Assembly: GCA_018653485.1 (NCBI GenBank)
Contig: JABHZE010000006.1
Location: forward strand, 62,001 to 126,000
Length of the DNA stretch: 64,000 nt
Source: an archaeon
Lineage (GTDB): Archaea; Nanobdellota; Nanobdellia; Pacearchaeales; GW2011-AR1
Direction of reading: 5' to 3'
Part shown: positions 33,930 through 42,103 of the stretch, piece after piece
Position numbering within the stretch: the first letter of the stretch is position 1
Layout of the letters: the number at the start of each line of letters is the position of its first letter
Translations under genes and position numbers: made by a program
Notes under the pieces: generated by a model
What the model was told of the DNA's origin: nothing
The model's input: only the letters and a program-made list of their open reading frames with translations
Databases searched by the model: none

Positions 33930-34032
33930 AACCTCTGCCTTTAAACAGGGGTATCTTATTTTTTCTAACTCCTCAAAACAAGAGGCTGATACAAACCTGC
34001 ACATTCATGTGCAGGTGCCTCATTGTTTTTTT
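33930..34032 (+). ncRNA. Candidate structured small RNA between recJ-like and uS15 genes
   Basis: On the plus strand, CCTCTG pairs with CAGGGG (about 33932-33951). AACAA-GAGGC (33977-33986) then pairs with GCCTC-A-TTGTT (34017-34027), enclosing the 9-bp stem ACCTGCACA/TGTGCAGGT (33995-34016), and seven T follow. A TATA-like box at 33901-33912 sits about 25 bp upstream. A TATA also fits minus-strand transcription (about 34056), so the direction is unresolved. No family recognised. Confidence 0.45.
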
Positions 34033-34112
34033 GATATCCAAATCACGAATTAACAATTTATAAAGATTATTGCTGTTATGTTAAGATAGAAAACTATATT
34101 TTAAAAAAATGC

Positions 34113-34469
34113 TTATTCTTGTTTTTTCTTCATATAATCGTCTCTTTTCTTAAGCTTTGCTTTTGTAATGATTAATGCTCTACCTGTTTTTTTATCTTGT
34201 TTATTTTTCTTAAAATGATTAATAATTTTATCTAATTTTTCTTTAAGGTTTTTATTTGTTGGTTCTACAAATAAGTTTTCTTCTTCAAGAACTTTTTTTA
34301 TTTTAATATTATATAATTTAACATTAGGAATTCCATATTGATCTCTAAGATTAAGTCCGATTTTCTCTGCAGTTAAACCTTTTTTAGCTAATTTTATGAT
34401 TATTTCCTTTACTTCTTTCTCTGTATATTTTAGCCATACTGGTTTTTCTAATTTTTGTGTGTTTGCCAT
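34113..34469 (-). CDS. rps15: Ribosomal protein uS15
   Basis: A 118-aa protein with the archaeal uS15 N-terminal extension: KPVWLKYTEKEVKEIIIKLA (residues 9-28), then KKGLTAEKIGLNLRDQYGIP. The S15 core follows, though it is shortened: the usual family length in archaea is about 150 residues, and the C-terminal helices that contact 16S h20-h22 appear trimmed (end KAKLKKRDDYMKKKQE). Such reduction is common in small-genome archaea. Its own promoter (tttaaatacc on the minus strand) lies about 25 bp upstream. Confidence 0.88.
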   Translation of the reverse strand: MANTQKLEKPVWLKYTEKEVKEIIIKLAKKGLTAEKIGLNLRDQYGIPNVKLYNIKIKKVLEEENLFVEPTNKNLKEKLDKIINHFKKNKQDKKTGRALIITKAKLKKRDDYMKKKQE

Positions 34470-34582
34470 GATATTTTATTAAAAAATAGGTATTTAAAGC
34501 TTATTGTTTGGTTTGAGTACATTACAAAGTTTTATAAATCGATTGGATTTTCTAGTTTTAGATAGTTAAAATTAATGTATTT

Positions 34583-34655
34583 AGCCCCATGGTGCAGTGG
34601 TCAAGCATTGATGCCTTTGGAGCATTAGACCCCGGTTCGAATCCGGGTGGGGCTA
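34583..34655 (+). tRNA. tRNA-Gln(TTG)
   Basis: A 73-nt cloverleaf. Acceptor AGCCCCA pairs with TGGGGCT, D-stem GTGC/GCAT, anticodon stem GATGC/GCATT with loop CTTTGGA (anticodon TTG), T-arm CCCGG-TTCGAAT-CCGGG, discriminator A. No CCA is encoded. A TATA-like tttataaatc lies about 50 bp upstream and attaatgtatt closer. It is followed by partial copies of its own 3' end. Confidence 0.95.
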
Positions 34656-34857
34656 TTAATTTTCTAAGGAGGATGAGAACCGGATGGTTCGACGAACATT
34701 TTCACTTTAAGGTTTAGAAGGGTTTAGAAAGGGGAAAGTGGAAATGAGAGCTAGGGTGGGGCTATTGGCCGAATTCGAACGTCCTTAAAAATTCTTAAGG
34801 AATTTTTGGGAACTACAAAATCCATAAAAGATTTTGAAGTAATCCGGGTGGGGCTAT
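34656..34857 (+). repeat. Two tandem hairpin cassettes, each ending in a partial tRNA-Gln 3' end
   Basis: Unit 1 (34656-34766) contains CATTTTCACTTT pairing with AAAGTGGAAATG and ends in GGGTGGGGCTATT, copied from the tRNA end plus two bases. Unit 2 (34767-34857) has a CCTTAA/TTAAGG stem, then CTACAAAATC pairing with GATTTTGAAG (one mismatch), and ends in AATCCGGGTGGGGCTAT, 17 bp identical to the tRNA. The second hairpin resembles the CTACAAAAAC stem at tRNA-Cys and tRNA-Leu. No open frame is seen. Confidence 0.75.
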
Positions 34858-34864
34858 ATTTCCT

Positions 34865-35461
34865 TCAATGCCCTTTATATCTGCCTCTTTTTTCAATTGC
34901 TGTGATTCTTTCTATTATTAGCTTGTATTTTTCTGGTTTGTAGTTTTCTAAGATGGTTTTAATTGCTTGTTCTGCTATTGTGTAATGTTTTGCATTTAAT
35001 GCTTGTTTTAGAAGATGTAAGTCAACTGCTTTATCTTCTATTTTATGTGAATGAAATGAAAGCCCGAAATCTATTAGATATACTTTGTTTTCTTTTAGGA
35101 TCATATTAGAAGTTGTTAAATCTCCATGAATAATGTCTTGATTATGGAGTTTTGCTAATGTTTCTCCTATTTGCTTGCAGATTTTTTTGTAGTCTTCTTT
35201 TTCTAAATAATCTGATAGTTTTTTCCCATCAATATATTCCATGATTATTTTTTCTTTATTATCTGTTTCAATTATTTTTGGAACTGGGATTATGTTTTGG
35301 AGTTTTGTTATTATTTTTGCCTCTGCCTTTGTTCTTGATTTTCTTAGTTTTGTGTCTAAGATTTCAAGTCTGTAAGATTTTTTTATTCTATTTTTTAGAA
35401 TTTGATTGTTTTGTAATGTGATTACTGCTTCGGCACCTGTTTGTATTATTTTAGGTTTCAT
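34865..35461 (-). CDS. bud32: Bud32/PRPK-type kinase of the KEOPS complex
   Basis: A 198-aa atypical small kinase/ATPase of KEOPS, which with Kae1 makes the t6A37 modification in tRNAs. The N-terminal GAEAVI (residues 9-14) replaces a Gly-rich loop, as in the family. EAKII is the C-helix, IMEYIDGK the hinge, IHGDLTTSNM (111-120) the catalytic loop and DFGLS (131-135) the metal site. It ends in the usual RGRYKGH-like basic tail (EKRGRYKGH). It stands alone, not fused to Kae1, and starts 8 bp after the SRP54 stop, so the two are cotranscribed. Confidence 0.94.
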   Translation of the reverse strand: MKPKIIQTGAEAVITLQNNQILKNRIKKSYRLEILDTKLRKSRTKAEAKIITKLQNIIPVPKIIETDNKEKIIMEYIDGKKLSDYLEKEDYKKICKQIGETLAKLHNQDIIHGDLTTSNMILKENKVYLIDFGLSFHSHKIEDKAVDLHLLKQALNAKHYTIAEQAIKTILENYKPEKYKLIIERITAIEKRGRYKGH

Positions 35462-35469
35462 TTGAGAAA

Positions 35470-36843
35470 TTACATCTTCATTTTTTTACCGAATTTTCTT
35501 GCTAATTTTTGCATTTGTTTTTGAGATAATCCTTCAGAGGGGTCTATGTTTGCTAAATCTCCTCCAGTAGTCATGTCTTTTAATAATTTATATTGTTTTA
35601 ATAATTGTCTTAGTTCTGTTGTTGTTGTTCCTGCTCCTTTTGCTATTCTTGATAATCTTGATGTTTCTTTTTCAATTATTTCTGGGTTTTCGATTTCTTG
35701 TTTTGTCATGGAGTCAATTAGGTGTTGCCATTTTTTCATTTTATCCTCTTGAGTTCCTAAGAGGTTATCAGGGATTTTTGCTTTTCCTAATCCTGGAATC
35801 ATTTCAGCCATTTTTGAAAGACTTCCCATTCCAGACATTTGATTTAATTGTTGTTGAAAGTCTCTTAAATCAAATTGCCCTTTATCTAATTTTGATTTTA
35901 ACTTTTTCTGGGTTTTTTCATCTATTGCTGATTGAACTTTTTCTAAAAGTCCGTCTAAATCTCCTAATCCTAAAAGTCTTGAAATAAATGAATCTGGATT
36001 AAATTGTTCAAAGTCACTTGGTTTTTCACCTGTCCCAATAAAGTAAACAGGAGCATTTGTTTCTTTACATGCTGTTAAAGCTCCTCCTGCTTTAGCAGTA
36101 GAATCCATTCTAGTAATTATAACCCCATTAACATTGCAAGCTTTTTGAAATTCTGATGCTTGTTTTTTTGCAGTTTGTCCAATATCTGCTTGAAGTGTTA
36201 AAAGTGTGTAATCTGGTTTGATTTCATTTGAAATATCTTTAATCTCTGTTATTAATTCTGAATCTAAATCATGCCTCCCTGCCGTGTCTACAATTAATAG
36301 GTCATAATCTTTTATTTCTTCTTTAAATTGATTGTAGATTTTAAGCGGGTCTTTTTCTTCTTTATTTATGAAAATTTGAACTTTAATTTGTTTACCTAAT
36401 TGTTCTAATTGATCTGTTGCAGCGGGACGATGAACATCTAGTCCTAAGATTGCTGTTTTGAATCCTCTCTTAGAGTAATAAGTTGCCAATTTTGAGGAAG
36501 TAGTTGTTTTTCCTGCACCATATAATCCTAAAAGCATTATCTTTGTTTGTTTTCCTTTTTCTAGTTTTAATTCATATTTTTTATCACCTAATAAATTTCT
36601 AACTTCATCATGAAGAATTTTTGTTAAATGTTCTTTTCTTTCAACTCCTTTGATTTTTTCATTTTCTGCTTCTTTTTTTATTTTATCTCCTAATTCCTTA
36701 ACTAAATGAATGTTTACATCTGCTTGAATTAGTGCCCTTTGTAAATCTTTAACAATCCCTTCTATTGTTTTTTTGTCAAGAAAGATAGTCCCAGCTATTT
36801 TGTCAAATCCTTTTTTAAGTGCCGAGGATAATGTGTTAAGCAT
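35470..36843 (-). CDS. Signal recognition particle protein SRP54
   Basis: A 457-aa GTPase that binds 7S RNA and signal sequences for co-translational targeting. The order is N domain (1-90), then G domain with GLYGAGKTTTSSK (about 106-118), DVHRPAATDQL, DTAGRHDLD and TRMDSTAKAGGAL, then GTGEKPSDFEQFNP. The methionine-rich M domain (about 300-430) starts with FDLRDFQQQLNQMSGMGSL. The length is close to archaeal norms. It lies downstream of FtsY (53 bp apart) and upstream of Bud32 on the minus strand. Confidence 0.96.
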   Translation of the reverse strand: MLNTLSSALKKGFDKIAGTIFLDKKTIEGIVKDLQRALIQADVNIHLVKELGDKIKKEAENEKIKGVERKEHLTKILHDEVRNLLGDKKYELKLEKGKQTKIMLLGLYGAGKTTTSSKLATYYSKRGFKTAILGLDVHRPAATDQLEQLGKQIKVQIFINKEEKDPLKIYNQFKEEIKDYDLLIVDTAGRHDLDSELITEIKDISNEIKPDYTLLTLQADIGQTAKKQASEFQKACNVNGVIITRMDSTAKAGGALTACKETNAPVYFIGTGEKPSDFEQFNPDSFISRLLGLGDLDGLLEKVQSAIDEKTQKKLKSKLDKGQFDLRDFQQQLNQMSGMGSLSKMAEMIPGLGKAKIPDNLLGTQEDKMKKWQHLIDSMTKQEIENPEIIEKETSRLSRIAKGAGTTTTELRQLLKQYKLLKDMTTGGDLANIDPSEGLSQKQMQKLARKFGKKMKM

Positions 36844-36896
36844 AGATTTAAGAGAATTTTAGGGTTTATAGGGTTTTTGATGTAGAAAAAATGATG

Positions 36897-38330
36897 TTAT
36901 AACCCTAAATTTTCAATAAATCTTTGTTTATTGAAAAGTTCTATATCTTCGTAATTTTGTCCTGTTCCTAAGTAGAAAATTGGCTTATTAGTGGTGTGAG
37001 AGACTGAGATTATTGTTCCACCTTTTTCATCAATATCTGCTTTAGTTAGGATGGAGCCATCTATTTCAATTAATTCATGAAATGCCTTTGCTTGTTCTGT
37101 TGCATCATTTCCTGCAATAGATTCTGCAACAAATATCTTTAAGTCAGGTTTAGTGACTCTTACTATTTTTTCCATTTCTGCTAAAAGGTTTTGTTTAGTG
37201 TGCATTCTTCCAGCAGTATCAATTAAAACAACATCTATTTGATGTTTTTTTGCATATTGAATTGCATCATAACCTACTGCTGAAGGGTCTGCATTATAAT
37301 CATGTTTAATTATTGGAACATCTAATTTATTTGCATGTTGGGTTAATTGTTCTATTGAAGCGGCTCTAAATGTATCTCCTGCTGCTAAAGCTACTGAAAA
37401 TCCTGCTTTTTTAAGGAAGTGAGTTAGCTTAGATATGCTGGTTGTTTTACCTGTCCCATTAATTCCAAAGAAAAGTATTGTAAATGGTTTTTCTTTTTTT
37501 AGTTTAATTGCATCAAGAGGATTATCTGGTTCAATTAAAATTTCATTTAATGTTTGTTTTAATTCATTTTGGATTTCTGCTTCTAAATTATTTCTTTTAA
37601 TTTGTTTTCCAATAAGTTTTTCAGAAAGTTTTTTTCTTATATCATCTACAACATCTAAGGCTACATTGCTTTCAAGTAAAAGCATCTCTAAATCATCAAA
37701 GATTTCATTAAATTCTTCTTCTGTAATTTTATATGCGAATGATGTTTTGAATTTTGAGAGAAATGATTTTTTTTCATCAGGTAATTTCTCCGGAATTTCA
37801 GTTTCTTCTGCAATAATCTCTTCTTTAACATCTTTTATTCTTTCACTAACTTCTGTAGCACTTTCATTTTCTCTTTCTTCAATTGTTTTAATTATTTTTT
37901 CAATAGGTTGTTCACTTAGAATTTCTGCAGGATCTTTTTTAGAATCAGGTAATTCTTTTTCTTGTTTTTTTGCTTGTTTAACTTCTTTTTTTATTGTTTC
38001 TGCTTCTTTTTTTATTTCTTCTAAATCTGGCTCTGTTTTCTTTTGAAATTCATCAAATTTTGTTGGAACTGGTTGAGAAGGCTCTGCCTTTGCTTTTTCT
38101 ATTAATTTTTCTGCTTTTTCTATTTGTTTTTCTTCTTTGGTCTTTTCTACTTTTTTCTTTTTTTCTTTTTTAGGTTTTTTGGTAGCTGGTTCAGAATCTT
38201 TTGATTCTGAAGTAAGCGGTTTTGCAGAACCTTCGGGTTCTGTTATCTCTTTCTTTTCAGCAGTTTCTTCTACTTTTTCACTAGAACCTTTAATCCAGCC
38301 TTTTAATTTTTCTTTTAATTTTCCAAACAT
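36897..38330 (-). CDS. ftsY: Signal recognition particle receptor FtsY
   Basis: A 477-aa SRP receptor. Residues 1-190 are a highly charged Lys/Glu-rich acidic-basic region, longer than in most archaea, that presumably binds the membrane. The NG domain (about 195-477) has GINGTGKTTSISKL, AAGDTFRAASIEQL, DTAGRMHTKQNL and TKADIDEKGG. In the last motif KADI replaces the usual KLDG. The C-terminus FNKQRFIENLGL is typical. It acts with SRP54, encoded directly downstream, at the inner face of the membrane. Confidence 0.95.
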   Translation of the reverse strand: MFGKLKEKLKGWIKGSSEKVEETAEKKEITEPEGSAKPLTSESKDSEPATKKPKKEKKKKVEKTKEEKQIEKAEKLIEKAKAEPSQPVPTKFDEFQKKTEPDLEEIKKEAETIKKEVKQAKKQEKELPDSKKDPAEILSEQPIEKIIKTIEERENESATEVSERIKDVKEEIIAEETEIPEKLPDEKKSFLSKFKTSFAYKITEEEFNEIFDDLEMLLLESNVALDVVDDIRKKLSEKLIGKQIKRNNLEAEIQNELKQTLNEILIEPDNPLDAIKLKKEKPFTILFFGINGTGKTTSISKLTHFLKKAGFSVALAAGDTFRAASIEQLTQHANKLDVPIIKHDYNADPSAVGYDAIQYAKKHQIDVVLIDTAGRMHTKQNLLAEMEKIVRVTKPDLKIFVAESIAGNDATEQAKAFHELIEIDGSILTKADIDEKGGTIISVSHTTNKPIFYLGTGQNYEDIELFNKQRFIENLGL

Positions 38331-38463
38331 GATTTTGTGAGGTTTTTGATATTTTTAAGGTTATTGAGTGTGGGATTAGTTAGTTTTTTATATTAAAAGT
38401 ATTTATTAATATCGTAGGTTATATTAAAAGGTGAATATAGGTGAAGAAAATTGAGGTAATACA

Positions 38464-39129
38464 ATGACAAAATTAAAAATATATCTTTTTAGGCATGGAC
38501 AAACATATTATAATAAAAATAAGGTTTTTACAGGGTGGAAGGATTCTAAATTAACACCAAAGGGAATTAAACAAGCAAAAATTATAGCTAAAAAATTAAA
38601 AGGTAAGAAATTTCAAGTAGCATTTTATACTAGATTAAGTAGGTCTAAGGATACATTAAAAGAAGTTTTAAAATATCATCCGGAATGTAAAAAATTAATA
38701 AAGGATGATAAAATGATTGAGAGGAGTTATGGGAGTCTTCAAGGAATGTCTCATAAAAAATTTATTGAATTAATGGGAAAGAGGAAACTTAATTTAATGA
38801 AAGAGGGAGATGCTGTTGAAAATCTTGATAAAGAATCAAGAAAAGAAATTGAAAAATTATTGGGAAAATCTGAGTATGATGCAGTTCATAGGGGATATAA
38901 TATTCCTCCTCCAAAAGGAGAATCATTTGAAATGGTAGAAAAAAGAGTTAAAGAATTTATTAAAGGACTAAAAAAATTTATGAAGAAAGAAAAGGTAAAT
39001 GTAGCTATTTCTGCTCATGGGAATTCAATTAGATTGTTTAGGAAAATAATGGAGAAAGCATCAAAAAAAGAAACAGTAAAATGGATAATTCCTTATGAAG
39101 ATTACTTTGAATATACTGTAGAGGCATGA
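38464..39129 (+). CDS. 2,3-bisphosphoglycerate-dependent phosphoglycerate mutase (histidine phosphatase)
   Basis: A 221-aa cytosolic histidine-phosphatase enzyme. The phospho-acceptor motif FRHGQT (residues 9-14) is followed by GWKDSKLTPKGIKQA, ERSYGSLQGMSHKK, and HRGYNIPPPKGESFEMVEKR, all diagnostic of dPGM and not of a general phosphatase. The second catalytic His is in SAHGNSIR (about 180-187). It interconverts 2- and 3-phosphoglycerate. The start has a GAGGTAAT-type site 5-12 bp upstream, and the spacing favours this ATG. Confidence 0.9.
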   Translation: MTKLKIYLFRHGQTYYNKNKVFTGWKDSKLTPKGIKQAKIIAKKLKGKKFQVAFYTRLSRSKDTLKEVLKYHPECKKLIKDDKMIERSYGSLQGMSHKKFIELMGKRKLNLMKEGDAVENLDKESRKEIEKLLGKSEYDAVHRGYNIPPPKGESFEMVEKRVKEFIKGLKKFMKKEKVNVAISAHGNSIRLFRKIMEKASKKETVKWIIPYEDYFEYTVEA

Positions 39130-39193
39130 TTAATTAAGAATAATCTTGTATGACAATAAACATTATAAACAAACTTTATTTTTCTGAATTGAG

Positions 39194-39757
39194 ATGATAA
39201 CTTATAATGAACTTTATGAGGCATTAAGAAGAGAGAGATATAGTGAGCAACTACAAGCGATTCCTAAGAATTTTATAAAAGAAGTTTCTGCTTATTTGAA
39301 TGATAAAAAAGAAATTGCAAATAAAAAGAATGATGATTTTTCAGATACAATTTTAAAGACAAAGAAACAATTTGAAAATTCAATTGCTATTTTTAAGGAA
39401 CTTATGTTAAGAAGAAAAAAGAAAATTTTAGATTTGGCATTTGTTGCTGCTGAGACTGGAATAAGTAAAAGAGATTTTGAAAATATGCTTGCAATTGAAA
39501 AAGATTGTTTTGATGAAATTATGAAAGCATTAGAAAAAGAAGATAAAAAGATAAGTGAGATGTTGAAGGGAACTGATAATGAGGAGAAATTATCTGGAAA
39601 TAAGATGGTTGCTTTTGTTGAAGATACTGATGAGTTTTTAGATTTAGAAGGGAATAAACTTGGGCCATTTAAGAAAGGAGATGTTGCGAATATTTCTGAA
39701 GAAATTGCAGAGATTCTTTTTGCAGATAAAAAATGTGAAGCAATTGATGAGGAATGA
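39194..39757 (+). CDS. GINS complex subunit (Gins51/15-type)
   Basis: A 187-aa replisome protein. The opening MITYNELYEALRRERYSEQL and LQAIPKNFIKEVSAYL match the Gins51 (Sld5/Psf1-like) A-domain of archaea; the C-terminal MVAFVEDTDEFLDLEGNKLG to the end forms the small beta-rich B-domain. GINS links MCM helicase to primase and to the RecJ-like GAN protein (see 32542). A gaattgagatgata sequence before the ATG may serve as ribosome-binding site. The stop lies one base from the 3' end of the converging tRNA-Thr gene. Confidence 0.85.
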   Translation: MITYNELYEALRRERYSEQLQAIPKNFIKEVSAYLNDKKEIANKKNDDFSDTILKTKKQFENSIAIFKELMLRRKKKILDLAFVAAETGISKRDFENMLAIEKDCFDEIMKALEKEDKKISEMLKGTDNEEKLSGNKMVAFVEDTDEFLDLEGNKLGPFKKGDVANISEEIAEILFADKKCEAIDEE

Positions 39758-39758
39758 G

Positions 39759-39830
39759 AGCTCCTAGCCGGATTTGAACCGACGACCCCCTGTTTACAAA
39801 ACAGATGCTCTACCACTGAGCTATAGGAGC
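39759..39830 (-). tRNA. tRNA-Thr(TGT)
   Basis: A 72-nt cloverleaf on the minus strand. Acceptor GCTCCTA/TAGGAGC, D-stem GCTC/GAGC, anticodon stem TCTGT/ACAGG with loop TTTGTAA (anticodon TGT), T-loop TTCAAAT and discriminator T, as usual for archaeal Thr. The 3' end abuts the GINS gene stop. No cassette follows it. Confidence 0.94.
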
Positions 39831-39952
39831 TTAAGGTGTTAATAACCTAATGATTATTAAGAGGATTTTGGGTTTAAAAGAGTTTTGGGTGTTGATTTTT
39901 ATATATTTTCAGGTATATATTAATTTAAAAATAAATTAGACATTTATTTATT

Positions 39953-40384
39953 ATGGCTAAAAAGAAAGGGAGTGTTGAAGAAAAAAGTTCTGAAGAAAGA
40001 TTTTCTGAATTAGGTGGGTTGCTTGGTAAATTGTTAGATCCTAAAATGGATGGAAAAAATATTAGTTTTAATGGCTGTTTTGTGGTTTCAAAACCTACTT
40101 CTGCAGATTCGCATCATGGGTTTAGAGAGTTAAGTAGATATGGTACTCTTGATGATGGGAAAAAATTAACTCTCACTAGGATTCCTGAATCTTCTTCTGA
40201 TTTTGATTGTTATAGGGTAAGGTCTCGAGATGATAATAGTTTTGTGTATGTGTTTGAAAGTATTAATAAATGGAGATTAGAAATTGGGAATATGGATGAT
40301 CCTAAACAACCTCCTTATGTTAGTTTGAGGTTAATTGATAAACCTATTGATAAGGAAGTAAGACTTTATCTTAGTAGGGGATAA
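39953..40384 (+). CDS. Soluble protein of unknown function
   Basis: A 143-aa protein with a Lys/Glu/Ser-rich start (residues 1-20), then a compact domain with NGCFVVSKP, GTLDDGKKLTLTRIPE and VYVFESINKWRLEIGN that looks beta-rich. There are no membrane segments or known motifs. The region from 39900 has TATA-like boxes (tttatatatt) upstream of the ATG but too far for a strictly leaderless mRNA. It converges with ndk. Function unassigned. Confidence 0.6.
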   Translation: MAKKKGSVEEKSSEERFSELGGLLGKLLDPKMDGKNISFNGCFVVSKPTSADSHHGFRELSRYGTLDDGKKLTLTRIPESSSDFDCYRVRSRDDNSFVYVFESINKWRLEIGNMDDPKQPPYVSLRLIDKPIDKEVRLYLSRG

Positions 40385-40447
40385 TAAAATCTAAGTGAAT
40401 ATTAAGTAGATTATTGTGAGAAATATTTTTGAAATTTGTTTTATTAA

Positions 40448-40927
40448 TTATAAAACATGTTCATCTTCAATTCTTTTGTAAGAATGTAATTCATCAATTG
40501 AAAACCATAATGCTATTTCTTCTTTTGCTTCTTCTTGTGTTCCAGAAGCATGGATTAAATTTTCTATTGATTTTTTTTGTGCATCTGCATGTTCAAAAGA
40601 TACATGAGCAAAATCCCCTCTAATTGTTCCAACTAAAGCATCTTTTGGGGCTGTTCCTCCAACAATTTTTCTTATAATCTCAACTGCATGTAATCCTTCT
40701 ATAACCATTGCTACAACAGGACCTGAAACAATGTATTGTTCTAAACCTTCATAAAATTCTTTATCAATGTGTGCTGCATAATGTTTTTTAGAAAAGTCAG
40801 GATCTACTTGAGATAATTTTAATCCCACAATTTTTAATCCTCTTTGTTCAAATCTTTTGATTATTGTTCCAACTAATCCTCTTTTTACACCATCTGGTTT
40901 AACTAATACTAATGTTTGTTCTATCAT
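40448..40927 (-). CDS. ndk: Nucleoside diphosphate kinase
   Basis: A 159-aa enzyme that transfers the gamma phosphate between NTPs and NDPs through a phosphohistidine. It reads QTLVLVKPDGVKRGLVG (residues 4-20) and TIRGDFA (101-107); the catalytic His126 sits in ENLIHASGTQEEAKEEI. The protein is a little longer than most NDKs because of the C-terminal FSIDELHSYKRIEDEHVL. It overlaps the eS1 stop codon (ATGA), so the two are translationally coupled at the end of the eL44-eS1-ndk operon. Confidence 0.95.
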   Translation of the reverse strand: MIEQTLVLVKPDGVKRGLVGTIIKRFEQRGLKIVGLKLSQVDPDFSKKHYAAHIDKEFYEGLEQYIVSGPVVAMVIEGLHAVEIIRKIVGGTAPKDALVGTIRGDFAHVSFEHADAQKKSIENLIHASGTQEEAKEEIALWFSIDELHSYKRIEDEHVL

Positions 40928-41787
40928 TCTTTTTTCTCCTCTGTTTTTTTCTTAGTAGTTTTTTTGGTAGTTTTCTTTTTTGGTTTTTCAGTAGTTGGTT
41001 CAGAATCGGGCGATGGTTCAGGATCAGAAGATTCTGAAGGTGTTGTTGATTCTGTTATTTCTTCTTTTTCTGATGCCTTTTCTTGAGCTTTTTTAATCTC
41101 TGCCTCAGCTTCTTTTACTTTCTTTTGTTCTTCAATTTCTGCTAATTGATCAAGACCTTCTTCGATAACTTCTTTCTTTGAAGTAGTTTCTTCAATTTCT
41201 TTTTTAGGTTTTATTTTTGGAACTTCTTCAGGTTTTAGAGGTCTTATAATTTCAAGAACTCTTATTTCACATAATGAAAGCGGATAAGTTTTCTTTAACA
41301 TTAATGAAAGTGGTTTTTGCATTCTGTTTGAAAGAATTTCATTAAATATTTCTGCATCTGTTTTTTCTGCTAAGTAATCCTCTATCCAATTTTTGGCTCT
41401 GTTTCTTAATGTTTTTCTTACAACTCTAGAAACTCTTTTTCTTGTAATTAAGAAAGGTTTTATTTTTACCATACTTTCTTGAGTTGGTGTTTCAAAAGAA
41501 TCTTCAACATAACTAATTCTTTTTCTAATCATTCTTCTAATAAAATAAGGCATTAATTTGATTTTTGTTGGTTCTGCTATTGCCTTTTCATCTTTAAGTT
41601 TGATTTTAACTGTTGCTTCAATTGATTTTCCTTTTAATTGTCTTGTTAAATCTAATTTTATTGTTCTCCCTTCTAATTCAGCTGGAGAATTTCCAATTAA
41701 TTCCATTTCTTGATTTGTTAAAGGAATTTTAACTTTTACGAATTTTCTTCTTCTTGTGATTACTTTTGCGGATTTTTGTTGTGCCAT
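40924..41787 (-). CDS. rps3ae: Ribosomal protein eS1 (S3Ae)
   Basis: A 287-aa protein. Residues 1-195 match archaeal eS1 (VPLTNQEMELIGNSPAELEG-like region, then TIKLDLTRQLKGKSIEATV, RRMIRKRISYVEDSFETP and LCEIRVLEI). Residues about 205-287 form a long low-complexity Glu/Lys/Ser/Thr/Pro tail ending in KKTTKKTTKKKTEEKKE that is not part of the usual family. Similar charged tails occur on FtsY and RadA in this window, so it seems to be a general trait of this genome. It starts 1 bp after the eL44 stop. Confidence 0.93.
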   Translation of the reverse strand: MAQQKSAKVITRRRKFVKVKIPLTNQEMELIGNSPAELEGRTIKLDLTRQLKGKSIEATVKIKLKDEKAIAEPTKIKLMPYFIRRMIRKRISYVEDSFETPTQESMVKIKPFLITRKRVSRVVRKTLRNRAKNWIEDYLAEKTDAEIFNEILSNRMQKPLSLMLKKTYPLSLCEIRVLEIIRPLKPEEVPKIKPKKEIEETTSKKEVIEEGLDQLAEIEEQKKVKEAEAEIKKAQEKASEKEEITESTTPSESSDPEPSPDSEPTTEKPKKKTTKKTTKKKTEEKKE

Positions 41788-41788
41788 T

Positions 41789-42097
41789 TTATTCTATCAT
41801 TAATTTACTTACTCTTCTTGAGTTTTTAGTATGTTTAGATTTACTACATTCAGTACATTTATAGATTATAACTTTTCTTGTAGTTGTTTTTGTTTTTCTT
41901 TTCCATGATTTAATAGCTTTTCTTGAATATTTTCCTTGATTTCCCATACCTCTATTAGCTCCTCTTAATTTAGCTCTTCCTAATGCTCCTCTTTTTAATG
42001 TTCCTCTCTTAGAACCTGTACTAACTACATCTACTTTTTGGTCTGTTCTTTTTTTACAAAAAGGACAATATCTTTTAGTTTTTTTTGGTAGTTTCAT
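41789..42097 (-). CDS. rpl44e: Ribosomal protein eL44
   Basis: A 102-aa zinc ribosomal protein. The start was set at the ATG at 42097 (MKLPKKTKRYCPFCKKRTDQ), where eL44 proteins normally begin; a longer frame to 42139 runs through one of the leader hairpins. Two zinc pairs are visible, CPFC near residues 11-14 and CTEC near 84-87, and GALGRAKLRGANRGMGNQGK lies between. It is the first gene of an operon with eS1 and ndk. The 5' leader of about 165 nt consists of consecutive hairpins. Confidence 0.93.
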   Translation of the reverse strand: MKLPKKTKRYCPFCKKRTDQKVDVVSTGSKRGTLKRGALGRAKLRGANRGMGNQGKYSRKAIKSWKRKTKTTTRKVIIYKCTECSKSKHTKNSRRVSKLMIE

Positions 42098-42103
42098 GTT
42101 CAC

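Noticed and set aside
34656-34857. CRISPR array from the repeats near tRNA-Gln
   Set aside because: The repeated unit is a tRNA end, only two downstream copies exist, and there are no regular spacers or cas genes anywhere in the window.
35546-38340. Plus-strand frames opposite SRP54 and FtsY
   Set aside because: The minus-strand GTPases are unambiguous; these frames are complementary artefacts.
39292-39816. Minus-strand open frame of 174 codons
   Set aside because: It lies opposite the GINS gene and runs into tRNA-Thr; the plus-strand protein is clearly the real one.
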